A DNA stretch of 52,875 nucleotides, from assembly GCA_002319955.1 (NCBI GenBank), contig DCJS01000051.1, positions 14,060-66,934 of the forward strand, written 5' to 3'. This document shows positions 25,647 through 34,015 of the stretch, one piece after another. Within the stretch, counting starts at the first letter, position 1; each line of letters opens with the position of its first letter. A model generated the notes under the pieces. It saw only the letters and a program-made list of their open reading frames with translations, ran no database searches and was not told the DNA's origin. The stretch is from Flavobacteriales bacterium UBA1694 (lineage in GTDB: Bacteria > Bacteroidota > Bacteroidia > Flavobacteriales > Weeksellaceae). Position numbers and translations under genes: made by a program.

Positions 25647-26359
25647 AGCGTACCAAATAAAGATTTGAAGCGTAAATTAATAATTCCAAAGATGGCCTCG
25701 CCAATAATTCCGCCATTCATTTTGCTTTCCCCTAAGAGTCGGTTGGTGAAAATAATAGGAACCTCTTTTATTTTTAGCCCTTTCTTAAAAACTCTAAATT
25801 TCATTTCGACTTGAAACCCGTACCCCTTGAGTTTGATTCGATCTAAGTCAATAGCGCGAAGGGTGCTGGCTTTAAAGCAGACAAATCCTGCTGTGGTGTC
25901 ATGCACTGGGATTCCGAGTACGAATTGCACGTATTTCGAGGCGAAATACGAGAGTAAGACGCGGCCCATGGGCCAATTCACGACGTTTACGCCTTGCGAA
26001 TATCTTGAGCCCACGCTCATGTCGGCTGTTTTACAGCCTTCAAAAAGCGGAATAAGATCCTTTGGGTTGTGCGAAAAATCCGCATCCATTTCAAAGATAT
26101 AAGAATACGGTCTTTCCAGAGCCCATTTGAACCCATGGATATAGGCTTTGCCCAGGCCGTCTTTAACCTTTCTTACCGTCAAATGGAGTTGGCCCGGAAA
26201 TTCCTTTTGTAAGGAAGCGACAATCTGCGCCGTCCCATCGGGTGAGGAATCGTCCACCACCAGAATGTCGAATTTTTCCTCTAGTGCAAGGACCGCGCGC
26301 ACGATAGCTTCGATGTTTTCTTTCTCGTTGAAAGTGGGAATTATGACGAGTTTTTCCAT
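25643..26359 (-). CDS. Glycosyltransferase family 2, polyprenol-phosphate mannose synthase-like
   Basis: 238 residues. GT-A fold with IPTFNEKENIEAI near the N-terminus, VVDDSSPDGTA, and the metal-binding DxD in MDADFSHNPKDL near residues 90-101. SVGSRY and TTAGFVCFK follow, as in Dpm1-like enzymes, which transfer mannose (or another sugar) to a polyprenyl phosphate. No C-terminal membrane helices, so it is probably peripheral. ATG 26359 is preferred because an upstream ATG would add residues before MEKLVIIPTFNE. It overlaps the DUF4296 gene by 4 bp and heads the operon. Confidence 0.85.
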   Translation of the reverse strand: MEKLVIIPTFNEKENIEAIVRAVLALEEKFDILVVDDSSPDGTAQIVASLQKEFPGQLHLTVRKVKDGLGKAYIHGFKWALERPYSYIFEMDADFSHNPKDLIPLFEGCKTADMSVGSRYSQGVNVVNWPMGRVLLSYFASKYVQFVLGIPVHDTTAGFVCFKASTLRAIDLDRIKLKGYGFQVEMKFRVFKKGLKIKEVPIIFTNRLLGESKMNGGIIGEAIFGIINLRFKSLFGTL

Positions 26360-26368
26360 AGTAATTTG

Positions 26369-26376
26369 CAAAGATA
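26369..26376 (-). promoter_or_regulatory. Putative -7 promoter element of the glycosyltransferase-DUF4296-tgt operon
   Basis: The minus strand reads TATCTTTG, 9 nt before the ATG at 26359; it supports that start over the upstream one. No -33 match. Confidence 0.4.
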
Positions 26377-26418
26377 ATGTATTTTTCAAATGTGTTTTTC
26401 TGGATTTAAAAATAGTCT

Positions 26419-26426
26419 TACTTTTG
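26419..26426 (+). promoter_or_regulatory. Putative -7 promoter element of the DUF4271 gene
   Basis: TACTTTTG matches TAnnTTTG and ends 16 nt before the TTG start at 26443. It is divergent from the glycosyltransferase promoter. Confidence 0.4.
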
Positions 26427-26442
26427 CAAAAACAAAGCGGGC

Positions 26443-27084
26443 TTGATAAGAATAATTGAAAACAAGGACTGGGTAGTCGGGGTTCTGCTAATCTCTATAC
26501 TTGTACTTATTGTCGTTTTGCAGTATTTGCAGCGCAAGAGAGGCTTGAAATCCTTCTTCACAGAGCCATACAGTGAGTCGGGAAATATATTTCCGACCTG
26601 GCTTTTAATTTCGGCTGTCTATGTGGCGCTATTATCGACCCTAGTGAGCGCTTACGTTCCAGTTTTGCCAGAGCTCGTGGAGCGCAGTTCGGTTTTGGGG
26701 TACTCGCTCAACCGGTTTGGCTACGCGCTGCTTGTTATAAGTCTGTTTTACCTGGTGCGTTTTTTCTTCACTTTCTTTTTTTATAGCAGCATTGGACAAG
26801 ACCGTCGATGGGGTCGGCTCTATTTTGTGACTTCGAAGTTTTACCTGGCTTTATGCTTATTACTTATTCTCGCAATACTGGCTAATTATTATTTCCCAAT
26901 AGAGCGTTTAGGCTTTTTACGTGCCTTGGTCCTTGTGAGTGGGGGACTGTTCATTTTCAAGGTTTTATTCTATAGCTTCAACCGTAACTACATCCTTCCC
27001 AAAGAGTGGTATTATAAAATTTTGTATATTTGCACGCTGCAATTTACACCCATACTTGCACTATGGAAGTTGCTTTTTTTATAA
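26443..27084 (+). CDS. DUF4271 domain-containing membrane protein
   Basis: 213 residues with about six membrane segments and several aromatic-rich loops. It starts at a TTG codon (MIRIIENKDWVVG), matching the conserved beginning of DUF4271 proteins; no ATG is available nearby. Near the C-terminus it has the characteristic ending LPKEWYYKILYICTLQFTP region. Function unknown; Bacteroidota only. It is 9 bp upstream of a uroporphyrinogen-III synthase-like gene, a pairing that recurs in flavobacteria and may point to a haem- or envelope-related role, which is only inference. Confidence 0.82.
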   Translation: MIRIIENKDWVVGVLLISILVLIVVLQYLQRKRGLKSFFTEPYSESGNIFPTWLLISAVYVALLSTLVSAYVPVLPELVERSSVLGYSLNRFGYALLVISLFYLVRFFFTFFFYSSIGQDRRWGRLYFVTSKFYLALCLLLILAILANYYFPIERLGFLRALVLVSGGLFIFKVLFYSFNRNYILPKEWYYKILYICTLQFTPILALWKLLFL

Positions 27085-27093
27085 AATCAATCA

Positions 27094-27834
27094 ATGATGA
27101 AAGTAAAGTCTATATTGGTTTCGCAACCTGAACCAAACGAATCTTCGCCTTATTTGGAAATTGCCAAGAAGGAGAAAATTAAAATTGACTTCAAACCCTT
27201 TATTTTGGTAGAGGGCGTAGAGGCTAAGGAGCTGAGAACGCAGAAAATTGATCTGACCCAGTATACTGGGATCGTGTTCACAAGCAAAAACGCAATCGAC
27301 CATTATTTTAGATTGGCCGAGGAAATGCGTTTTGCTGTGCCAGATTCTATGCGCTACATTTGTCAAAGTGAGGCGGTGGCAAACTACCTTCAAAAACATA
27401 TTGTCTATAGAAAGCGTAAAATCAGCTTCGGAGAGAAGTTATTTTCAGATATAACGCCTCTATTAAAGAAGTATCCAAATGAAAAGTATTTGCTTCCTTG
27501 TTCGGATGTTCTTAATGCTGATATTCCTATCACTTTAGATAAGGCTGGTGTGGACTGGACCAAAGCCATTATGTACCGTACGGTTTGTGCGGACCTCACC
27601 GATATTCCAGTAGACACGTATGACATGCTTGTGTTTTTCTCTCCACAGGGAATTCGCTCGCTCTTTGAAAACTTTAAGGATTTCAAACAAAACAATACAC
27701 ACATTGCTGTATTTGGCACCACCACACAGCAAACAGCCCTAGAGCTTGGGCTCACGGTTAATCTAATGGCCCCTACAAAGGATACCCCCTCGATGACCAT
27801 GGCTATTGAGAAATATATTAGAAACGGGAAGTAG
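27094..27834 (+). CDS. Uroporphyrinogen-III synthase family protein (paralogue outside the haem operon)
   Basis: 246 residues. Two-lobed HemD fold: SILVSQPEPN then GIVFTSKNAIDHYF in the first lobe, VFFSPQGIRSLFE and HIAVFGTTTQQTALELG in the second. These segments match the porphyrin-binding clefts of HemD. The enzyme would close hydroxymethylbilane to uroporphyrinogen III. A second copy sits at 40826-41512 inside the haem operon, and the two share only the pattern, so this one may do a different job. It is preceded by DUF4271 and followed by a terminator. The start may be the second Met (27097). Confidence 0.82.
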   Translation: MMKVKSILVSQPEPNESSPYLEIAKKEKIKIDFKPFILVEGVEAKELRTQKIDLTQYTGIVFTSKNAIDHYFRLAEEMRFAVPDSMRYICQSEAVANYLQKHIVYRKRKISFGEKLFSDITPLLKKYPNEKYLLPCSDVLNADIPITLDKAGVDWTKAIMYRTVCADLTDIPVDTYDMLVFFSPQGIRSLFENFKDFKQNNTHIAVFGTTTQQTALELGLTVNLMAPTKDTPSMTMAIEKYIRNGK

Positions 27835-27860
27835 CCTTCCTTTAGACTAATACAAAACTT

Positions 27861-27896
27861 AACCGTCTTTTCCTCTGAGGATTAGATGGTTTTTTG
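27861..27896 (+). terminator. Terminator after the uroporphyrinogen-III synthase-like gene
   Basis: AACCGTC (27861-27867) pairs with GATGGTT (27885-27891) with one wobble; an inner TCCT/AGGA stem stacks above a 3-by-3 internal loop. A T-tract follows to 27896. Confidence 0.75.
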
Positions 27897-27921
27897 TTAA
27901 TTTTAGAAACAGAATTAGACT

Positions 27922-29964
27922 ATGCAGGCACCAAGAGCCCCACGCAAAGAGAAAGAACTTAGAACGCATGGCGATTTAAGAATCGATCCGTACTATTGGA
28001 TGAACGACCGAGATTCAAAAGAGGTTAAGGCGTATTTAATGGAGGAAAACGGCTATTGCGATACGGTTATGGCTTCAACGCAGGCCTTGCAAAACCAACT
28101 ATACGAAGAGATGAAAGCGCGCTATAAGAAAGATGACCAATCGGTTCCTTATCTTTTTGGTGGCTATTGGTATATTGTTCATTATTTTGAGGGAAAGGAA
28201 CATCCCGTTTTTGTGCGCAAAAAGCAGTCTCTTGAAAACCCCGATGAACTTATTGTGGATGTGAATGAGTTGGCTAATGGGTATGAGTTCTTTGAAATAG
28301 GCAGCGTGGCGGTGAGCCCAAGCACAACCCTAGTAAGTTATGGTTGGGACAGTTCGGGGGATCGAAATTACACGATTTCCTTTAAGGATTTGAGCACCGG
28401 CAAGGTCCTAAAAGACCAGATTCCAAAGACCACCGGGAAATTAGTGTGGGCTGAGGACAACCTCCATGTTTTTTATGTTAAACTCGACAAACAGCTTCGG
28501 GCAAGCAAAGTGTATAGACACAAGCTTGGAACCGATATAAAGAAAGATGTACTTGTGTTTTTTGAAAAGGACGACACCTTTGATTTGCATGTGCAAAAAT
28601 CGAAATCCCAGGACTATATTCTACTTACCTCCTCGAGCACCCTATCCGATGAATGTTGGTATTTAAACGCTAAGGCCCCTTTGGAAGACTGGACCCTCAT
28701 TCAAGAGCGTGTAGAGGGTCTCGAATACTGCGTTGAGCCCTTTGAGAACCAATTTTATATTCTTAGCAATGCGCAGCAGGCTACGAATTTTAAATTGGTC
28801 AAGACCTTAATTTCTGAGCCTGGAATAGAATTTTGGCAATCGGTTGTGCCTTATGATCCCGAGGCACTTTTGGAAGGGTTTGAGGTTTTTAATGACTACT
28901 TAGTGCTTGAAGAGCGCCGTGATGGCCTTCTCTTTATTCGTATTATCGATAGAAAAACCAAAGCCTCGCACTATTTAGAGTTTAGCGATCCTACATACAG
29001 CGCCTACATTGGACTAAATTTGGATTTTGATACCCACGAACTTCAATACGGGTACAGCTCCATGACCCATCCGAATCGGGTGTGCAGCTACCATATGGCG
29101 ACGCGAGAAATCAACGTGTTAAAGCAGCAAGAGATCATGGACCCCGAATTCAAAATTGAGAATTACGTCTCTGAGCGCCTGTGGGTGGATTCGAGAGACG
29201 GCAAGCGCATTCCGGCATCCTTGGTGCGCCATAAGGACACTGAAAAAGGTCCTCAGACGCCGCTTCTTCTTTATGCCTACGGAAGTTACGGGCACACTGT
29301 GGACGCCCAATTTTCAAGCGTAAGGCTTTCGCTTTTAGATCGAGGCTTTATTTACGCCATTGCGCACGTGCGGGGCGGGGAGTATTTAGGGCGCGAGTGG
29401 TACCTTGATGGGAAAATGCTAAATAAAAAGAATACCTTTAATGATTTTATAGATGTAAGTAAAGCGCTTATTACGCGCGGTCTTACCTCTACAAAGCATC
29501 TTTATGCGATGGGCGGTAGCGCCGGAGGACTCTTAATGGGCGTGGTGCTCAATGAGGCGGGCGCTTTGTATAATGGCGTGGTCGCCCAAGTTCCTTTTGT
29601 AGATGTGGTGACCACGATGCTCGATGAAAGTATTCCTTTAACCACAGGCGAGTACGACGAGTGGGGGAATCCAAATTCAGAGGACTACTATAGATATATG
29701 CTGTCGTACTCACCCTACGACAATGTTTCAAAGAAGGCCTACCCAAATTTACTCGTAACAACGGGCTTTAACGACTCACAAGTCCAGTATTGGGAGCCGG
29801 CCAAATGGGTCGCGAAACTTCGAGAACTGAGCGAGTCAGAGAATTTGCTTCTATTGAAGACCGACATGGATTCCGGTCATGGAGGCGCTGCAGGGCGATT
29901 TGAATCCTTGAAGGACGAAGCCTTAGAATTTGCTTTTTTATTAAAATTAGAACAAACAACATGA
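27922..29964 (+). CDS. ptrB: Oligopeptidase B (S9 prolyl oligopeptidase family)
   Basis: 680 residues. It cleaves short peptides after Lys or Arg. An N-terminal beta-propeller (about 70-400) caps an alpha/beta-hydrolase domain. The catalytic triad is S533 (GGSAGG), D618 (GFNDSQV) and H653 (DSGHGG). The PYYWMNDRD segment near the N-terminus and the C-terminal ordering are those of oligopeptidase B. No signal peptide, so it is cytoplasmic. The stop codon overlaps the ATG of the next gene (ATGA), so the two are translationally coupled. Confidence 0.92.
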   Translation: MQAPRAPRKEKELRTHGDLRIDPYYWMNDRDSKEVKAYLMEENGYCDTVMASTQALQNQLYEEMKARYKKDDQSVPYLFGGYWYIVHYFEGKEHPVFVRKKQSLENPDELIVDVNELANGYEFFEIGSVAVSPSTTLVSYGWDSSGDRNYTISFKDLSTGKVLKDQIPKTTGKLVWAEDNLHVFYVKLDKQLRASKVYRHKLGTDIKKDVLVFFEKDDTFDLHVQKSKSQDYILLTSSSTLSDECWYLNAKAPLEDWTLIQERVEGLEYCVEPFENQFYILSNAQQATNFKLVKTLISEPGIEFWQSVVPYDPEALLEGFEVFNDYLVLEERRDGLLFIRIIDRKTKASHYLEFSDPTYSAYIGLNLDFDTHELQYGYSSMTHPNRVCSYHMATREINVLKQQEIMDPEFKIENYVSERLWVDSRDGKRIPASLVRHKDTEKGPQTPLLLYAYGSYGHTVDAQFSSVRLSLLDRGFIYAIAHVRGGEYLGREWYLDGKMLNKKNTFNDFIDVSKALITRGLTSTKHLYAMGGSAGGLLMGVVLNEAGALYNGVVAQVPFVDVVTTMLDESIPLTTGEYDEWGNPNSEDYYRYMLSYSPYDNVSKKAYPNLLVTTGFNDSQVQYWEPAKWVAKLRELSESENLLLLKTDMDSGHGGAAGRFESLKDEALEFAFLLKLEQTT

Positions 29965-30335
29965 AAGAAAACGAATTGTGGAGAGAAGTAGAACGCTTCT
30001 TCGAGCAAAATTTTGATACCGAACCTCAAGTCGCCATTGAAACTGTATTGTTTTTAATCGGTGTGCAGGAACTTGGCAGCGGAAAACAAGAGTATAGCAA
30101 AGAGGATAAATTAAATTTGATCCATATTGCTGTATGCCGCCTACTTCAACCCTACGGGTTCTATGACTTTTCGCATTACGATGAGGCAGGGTACCCCCAT
30201 TTCACACCAAAGGAAACGCTTCCCGATCTTAAGCCAAACGAACAGACACTTTTGATGAAAAAGGCAGTGGTTCAATATTTTATCGATGAAACGCTCTTCT
30301 CAAAAGAGATTCTCGACTCTCTAGAGAGGGCGTGA
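29961..30335 (+). CDS. Conserved hypothetical protein, coupled to oligopeptidase B
   Basis: 124 residues, not assigned to a named family. It is acidic and soluble with a helical N-terminus (ELWREVERFFEQNF). Recognisable short patterns are AIETVLFLIGVQELG and LIHIAVCRLLQPYGFYDF, then the aromatic/proline segment AGYPHFTP. I recall similar small proteins in other flavobacteria, all uncharacterised. The ATGA overlap with ptrB (29961-29964) means ribosomes finishing ptrB can restart here. A 119-bp spacer separates it from the histidine kinase. Confidence 0.7.
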   Translation: MKENELWREVERFFEQNFDTEPQVAIETVLFLIGVQELGSGKQEYSKEDKLNLIHIAVCRLLQPYGFYDFSHYDEAGYPHFTPKETLPDLKPNEQTLLMKKAVVQYFIDETLFSKEILDSLERA

Positions 30336-30454
30336 TTGAAATAATTATGTTAAAAACCAGTGTTTTAAGACTCTTTACTTAATTCTTTGGCTTATTTTTT
30401 GTATTTATAATGTTAAATGCTTTAATTTTAACATTTGAAATTTAAAAAGAGCTC

Positions 30455-32002
30455 ATGAATCAACGGTTTATTCCAATCATCTCGATTTTGATGTCAATTT
30501 CTGTGATCATTTTTGTGACGCTGCAGATTAAATGGCTAAAAGAGTATTACGGGGCATTGGATCAGGATTTTTCGAATAAGGTAGAAGCCTCCTTAGTAAG
30601 TTCTGTGAGAGAACTTAATGATTTAGAAGTCGATAAATTTCTAAACGAAACCTATAAGAATTTCGGAGCTACCGTGGTTGCTAATAGCAAGCAGCCGAGT
30701 TCGACAATTATCCAGCAAACAGAGGATTCGGCCACTCAGCGAACCATTACGTATCAGCAAAATATTATTGAACGAGAGAATCTGCCTATCGCAAATACGG
30801 GAGATAGTTTGAATCAGATCAAGATGTGGAGCGATGAGGTTCTGGTGAAAATGACCAAGGATTCCTCCCATGCGCAGCCTTTAACAGCGGCTTTAAACTC
30901 CTCAATAAATTCAGGGGAATACAATTTGAAACAATTCTACCGAATCATTGGGAATAACCGTCCTATTGAGAAGCGCGTTGAACCTAAGGAGCTTGATTCA
31001 ATTGTCCGAAAGTCCTTAAAGGACCACGGAATTGCTAGTGATTTCGGCTTTGGAATATTTGATAGCAAAGGCAAAATTACGAGTATCGCCAATGTCGATT
31101 ACCAGTCGCAAAATCAGAATGCGAAGTATGAGGAGGTCTTATTTAAAGATGCCGATGATAAGGGGCTCTATACGCTTTCTTTAGTTTTTCCTAGAAAGAA
31201 TTTTTCCTTAGTAAAAAATAATCTTCCAATGCTTCTTGGAACCTTCTTGTCCCTACTCACCATTCTTGGAATTTACATTACGTCGATCAACTATATGATG
31301 CAGCAAAAGAAGATTGCCGACATTAAGACGGACTTCATAAACAACATGTCTCACGAATTTAAAACGCCTTTGGCGACAATCTCTGTGGCGACAGATTCCC
31401 TTGCAAACGATAAGATTGCCAACGTGCCTGAGAAAGTCAAGTACTATTCTCAGTTGATTAAACAAGAAAACCTACGCATGAAAAAGCAGGTTGAAAATGT
31501 ACTTAACATGTCCAAACTGGAACGTAATGAGGTGCAGTTATTTCTCAAAGAAACCAATGTCCGTAGCTTAATTATGAATATCACCCAGTCCTTCGAACTT
31601 ATTGTTCATGAGCGGGGCGGGGTCTTAAGTCAAGAATTTGACGCTGTAAAGTTTGAGTTTAAAATCGATGAATTTCACATTTCAAATGTGCTTGTAAACC
31701 TACTTGACAATGCCAATAAGTACTCTCCCGAGGCGCCACAAATTCATGTCCGAACCCGAAACGAAGGAAATTGGTATGTAATCGAGATCTCTGATAAAGG
31801 GATGGGAATGGAGACGCTGAACAAAGTGAAAATATTTGAAAAATTTTTCCGTGAAGAAACGGGGAATATTCACAATGTGAAAGGGCAAGGCCTAGGCCTC
31901 TCCTATGTAAAGAAAATCGTTGAGCTTCATAAGGGAAGTATTCATGTGGACTCGGTCATTGGGAAAGGCTCTGTGTTTACGGTTAAGCTGCCCATGAGTT
32001 AA
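30455..32002 (+). CDS. Sensor histidine kinase with periplasmic sensor region
   Basis: 515 residues. TM1 is about 6-26 and TM2 about 256-281, enclosing a periplasmic region of roughly 230 residues without a recognised ligand-binding fold. No HAMP domain lies between TM2 and the dimerisation helix. The H-box is NNMSHEFKTPLATI with phosphoacceptor H300. ATP-binding boxes follow: N-box VLVNLLDNANKYS, G1 ISDKGMGM, and G2 GQGLGLSYVKKI. The partner regulator starts 40 bp downstream. The signal sensed cannot be told from sequence. Confidence 0.93.
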   Translation: MNQRFIPIISILMSISVIIFVTLQIKWLKEYYGALDQDFSNKVEASLVSSVRELNDLEVDKFLNETYKNFGATVVANSKQPSSTIIQQTEDSATQRTITYQQNIIERENLPIANTGDSLNQIKMWSDEVLVKMTKDSSHAQPLTAALNSSINSGEYNLKQFYRIIGNNRPIEKRVEPKELDSIVRKSLKDHGIASDFGFGIFDSKGKITSIANVDYQSQNQNAKYEEVLFKDADDKGLYTLSLVFPRKNFSLVKNNLPMLLGTFLSLLTILGIYITSINYMMQQKKIADIKTDFINNMSHEFKTPLATISVATDSLANDKIANVPEKVKYYSQLIKQENLRMKKQVENVLNMSKLERNEVQLFLKETNVRSLIMNITQSFELIVHERGGVLSQEFDAVKFEFKIDEFHISNVLVNLLDNANKYSPEAPQIHVRTRNEGNWYVIEISDKGMGMETLNKVKIFEKFFREETGNIHNVKGQGLGLSYVKKIVELHKGSIHVDSVIGKGSVFTVKLPMS

Positions 32003-32042
32003 TTATTAATTAGAAACCAATACAATCCAAAATAGAAACATT

Positions 32043-32729
32043 ATGAGCAATAGAATCCTATTAGTAGAAGACGACCAGAGTTTTGGCGCCGTTCTAAAAG
32101 ACTATCTGACAATTAATAACTTTGAGGTAACCTTGGCGACCGACGGGGAGCAGGGACTTAAGGAATTTACGGAGAACGAGTTCGATATTTGTATTTTCGA
32201 TGTCATGATGCCCAAGAAAGACGGGTTTAGTTTGGCAGAAGACGTCAAGAAAATTGATAAGTCTACACCAATTATTTTTCTTACCGCAAGAAATTTACGT
32301 GAGGATATTTTAAAGGGGTACCAAATTGGGGCCGACGATTACATTACCAAGCCCTTTGATACCGAACTATTACTTTATAAAATTAAAGCAATCCTTCAGC
32401 GCTCCTCGACTGTGGAGAACGAAGAGCAAGAGCAGTTTAAAATTAGCAACACGTATTTCGATTCGATGCTAAGACAGCTAAAGGTTGGGGATTTGGAATA
32501 CAAGCTCTCTCCTAAGGAGAATGACCTGCTAAAACTGCTTTGCATCCACCGCAATGATTTTATGCCTAGGGATCTAGCGCTTCGTAAAATCTGGAAGAAA
32601 GAAAATTATTTTACGGCCAGAAGTATGGACGTTTATATTGCGAAGTTAAGAAAGCTCCTTAGAGATGATGATGGCTTAGAGATTATTAATGTCCACGGCG
32701 AAGGATTCCGTTTGCTTGTAAAGAACTAA
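32043..32729 (+). CDS. OmpR/PhoB-type response regulator
   Basis: 228 residues. Receiver domain 1-120 with acidic pocket ED10/D11, phosphoacceptor D53 in IFDVMMPKKDG, the conserved Thr (FLTAR) and Lys (ITKPFD). The C-terminal half is a winged helix-turn-helix (KLSPKENDLLKLLC, then RSMDVYIAKLRKLL and HGEGFRLL), which binds direct repeats upstream of target genes. It forms an operon with the kinase at 30455-32002 and ends at a hairpin shared with rodA. Its targets are not evident in the window. Confidence 0.94.
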   Translation: MSNRILLVEDDQSFGAVLKDYLTINNFEVTLATDGEQGLKEFTENEFDICIFDVMMPKKDGFSLAEDVKKIDKSTPIIFLTARNLREDILKGYQIGADDYITKPFDTELLLYKIKAILQRSSTVENEEQEQFKISNTYFDSMLRQLKVGDLEYKLSPKENDLLKLLCIHRNDFMPRDLALRKIWKKENYFTARSMDVYIAKLRKLLRDDDGLEIINVHGEGFRLLVKN

Positions 32730-32751
32730 AAAACGCTTTTAGATCGTTGGA

Positions 32752-32779
32752 CTTACTGCCCCTCTTTAGGGGCAGTAAG
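32752..32779. terminator. Hairpin between response regulator and rodA
   Basis: Perfect 12-bp inverted repeat (32752-32763 with 32768-32779, CTTACTGCCCCT) with a 4-nt loop between convergent stop codons. No long T-tract, so termination may be helped by Rho. Confidence 0.7.
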
Positions 32780-32782
32780 CAT

Positions 32783-34012
32783 TTAGACGAGGCTGTTCTT
32801 ATCCGCGTAATTCAGTTTGAAAAATATGGCGGTCATGATGGAAAATGCCAGGAGTGAGCTGCCGCCATAACTAAAATACGGCAACGGAATTCCTACGGTC
32901 GGAAATAACCCCATGACCATTCCGATATTAATCGCAAAGTGAATTAATAGGATGGAGGCAAAGCAGTAGCCAAATACCCGATTGAAATGGTTCTTTTGGC
33001 GCTCAGAGAGGTAATAGATTCGGGCAATATAGACCGAATAGGCTAAGAGTAAAAGGGCGCTTCCAAAGAAGCCCCATTCCTCGCCCACCGTACAGAAGAT
33101 ATAATCGGTTTCTTGCTCGGGAACAAATTTACCCTGCGTGACAGAGCCTTGTTTATACCCTTTTCCCCAAAATCCGCCAGAGCCGATGGCTGTTTTGGAA
33201 TAGAGTAGGTTATAGCCAGAGGTGTCTCGAAATGCTTTCTCCCCTTTATAAAGAACCTCGATACGCTCTCGTTGGTGTTTGGGTAATTTTTCAAGCACCG
33301 TGGGCGTGGCAAAGGCGAGTGCTGAGAGGACAATCAATGTCCCTCCAATATTCCCAAATGTATAAACATTCCAGCGAATCTTTCCATAATTAACTAAGAT
33401 GATTCCCGCCATAAGTACAAGAAGCCCCAGAACGACATAAATTGGATTCAGAGCAAGGGCAAGTATAAATACCGCTGCGAGAATTGCAATGACGCCAAAA
33501 AACCAGCCGCTTAGACCCTCGCGGTACAGTGCAATGAAAAACGCACCAAAGACCAAAAGTGAACCCACATCGGGTATGGCTAAGACTACTAGGGCAGGAA
33601 CGGCAATGATTAAAACGACAGTGCGCAGACTTTTTCTATATTTAATATTGAAATTGGGTCCAGAGACAAAATGCGCCACCATTAGGGCTGTGCCAATTTT
33701 TGCAAACTCAACGGGCTGCATGGTGATGCTCCCGAATTTATACCAGTTTTTTTGACCTAGAATCTCAGTGCCAAAAGGAAATAGCCCAATGAGCAGCAGC
33801 AGACCAAGAAGGTAAAAAAGGCTGGACATGTTTTCAAAAAACTTTGTTCGTGTTATAAAAATAACAAAGCCAACCAAAAGAGAGAGGCAGAAAAAGAGGA
33901 GCTGTTTTTTTCCCAATGCAGGATCCACACTGTAGATATTAGCAATGGCGAAAGAGCTGATTAAGAGGTACAGGCTAATTCCGAATTTGTCGAGTCCTTG
34001 TGTCCACTTCAT
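32783..34012 (-). CDS. rodA: Rod-shape SEDS peptidoglycan polymerase RodA
   Basis: 409 residues, about ten membrane helices, SEDS family. It polymerises lipid II into glycan strands during lateral growth, together with PBP2. Hallmarks include QPVEFAKIGTALMVAH near 97-112, GSLLVFGAFF in IPDVGSLLV (with the catalytically important Asp) and GLFPTVGIPLPYFSYGGSS near the C-terminus. It is the last gene of mreB-mreC-mreD-mrdA-rodA, 3 bp after mrdA. It is RodA rather than FtsW by this context. Confidence 0.96.
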   Translation of the reverse strand: MKWTQGLDKFGISLYLLISSFAIANIYSVDPALGKKQLLFFCLSLLVGFVIFITRTKFFENMSSLFYLLGLLLLIGLFPFGTEILGQKNWYKFGSITMQPVEFAKIGTALMVAHFVSGPNFNIKYRKSLRTVVLIIAVPALVVLAIPDVGSLLVFGAFFIALYREGLSGWFFGVIAILAAVFILALALNPIYVVLGLLVLMAGIILVNYGKIRWNVYTFGNIGGTLIVLSALAFATPTVLEKLPKHQRERIEVLYKGEKAFRDTSGYNLLYSKTAIGSGGFWGKGYKQGSVTQGKFVPEQETDYIFCTVGEEWGFFGSALLLLAYSVYIARIYYLSERQKNHFNRVFGYCFASILLIHFAINIGMVMGLFPTVGIPLPYFSYGGSSLLAFSIMTAIFFKLNYADKNSLV

Positions 34013-34015
34013 ACT

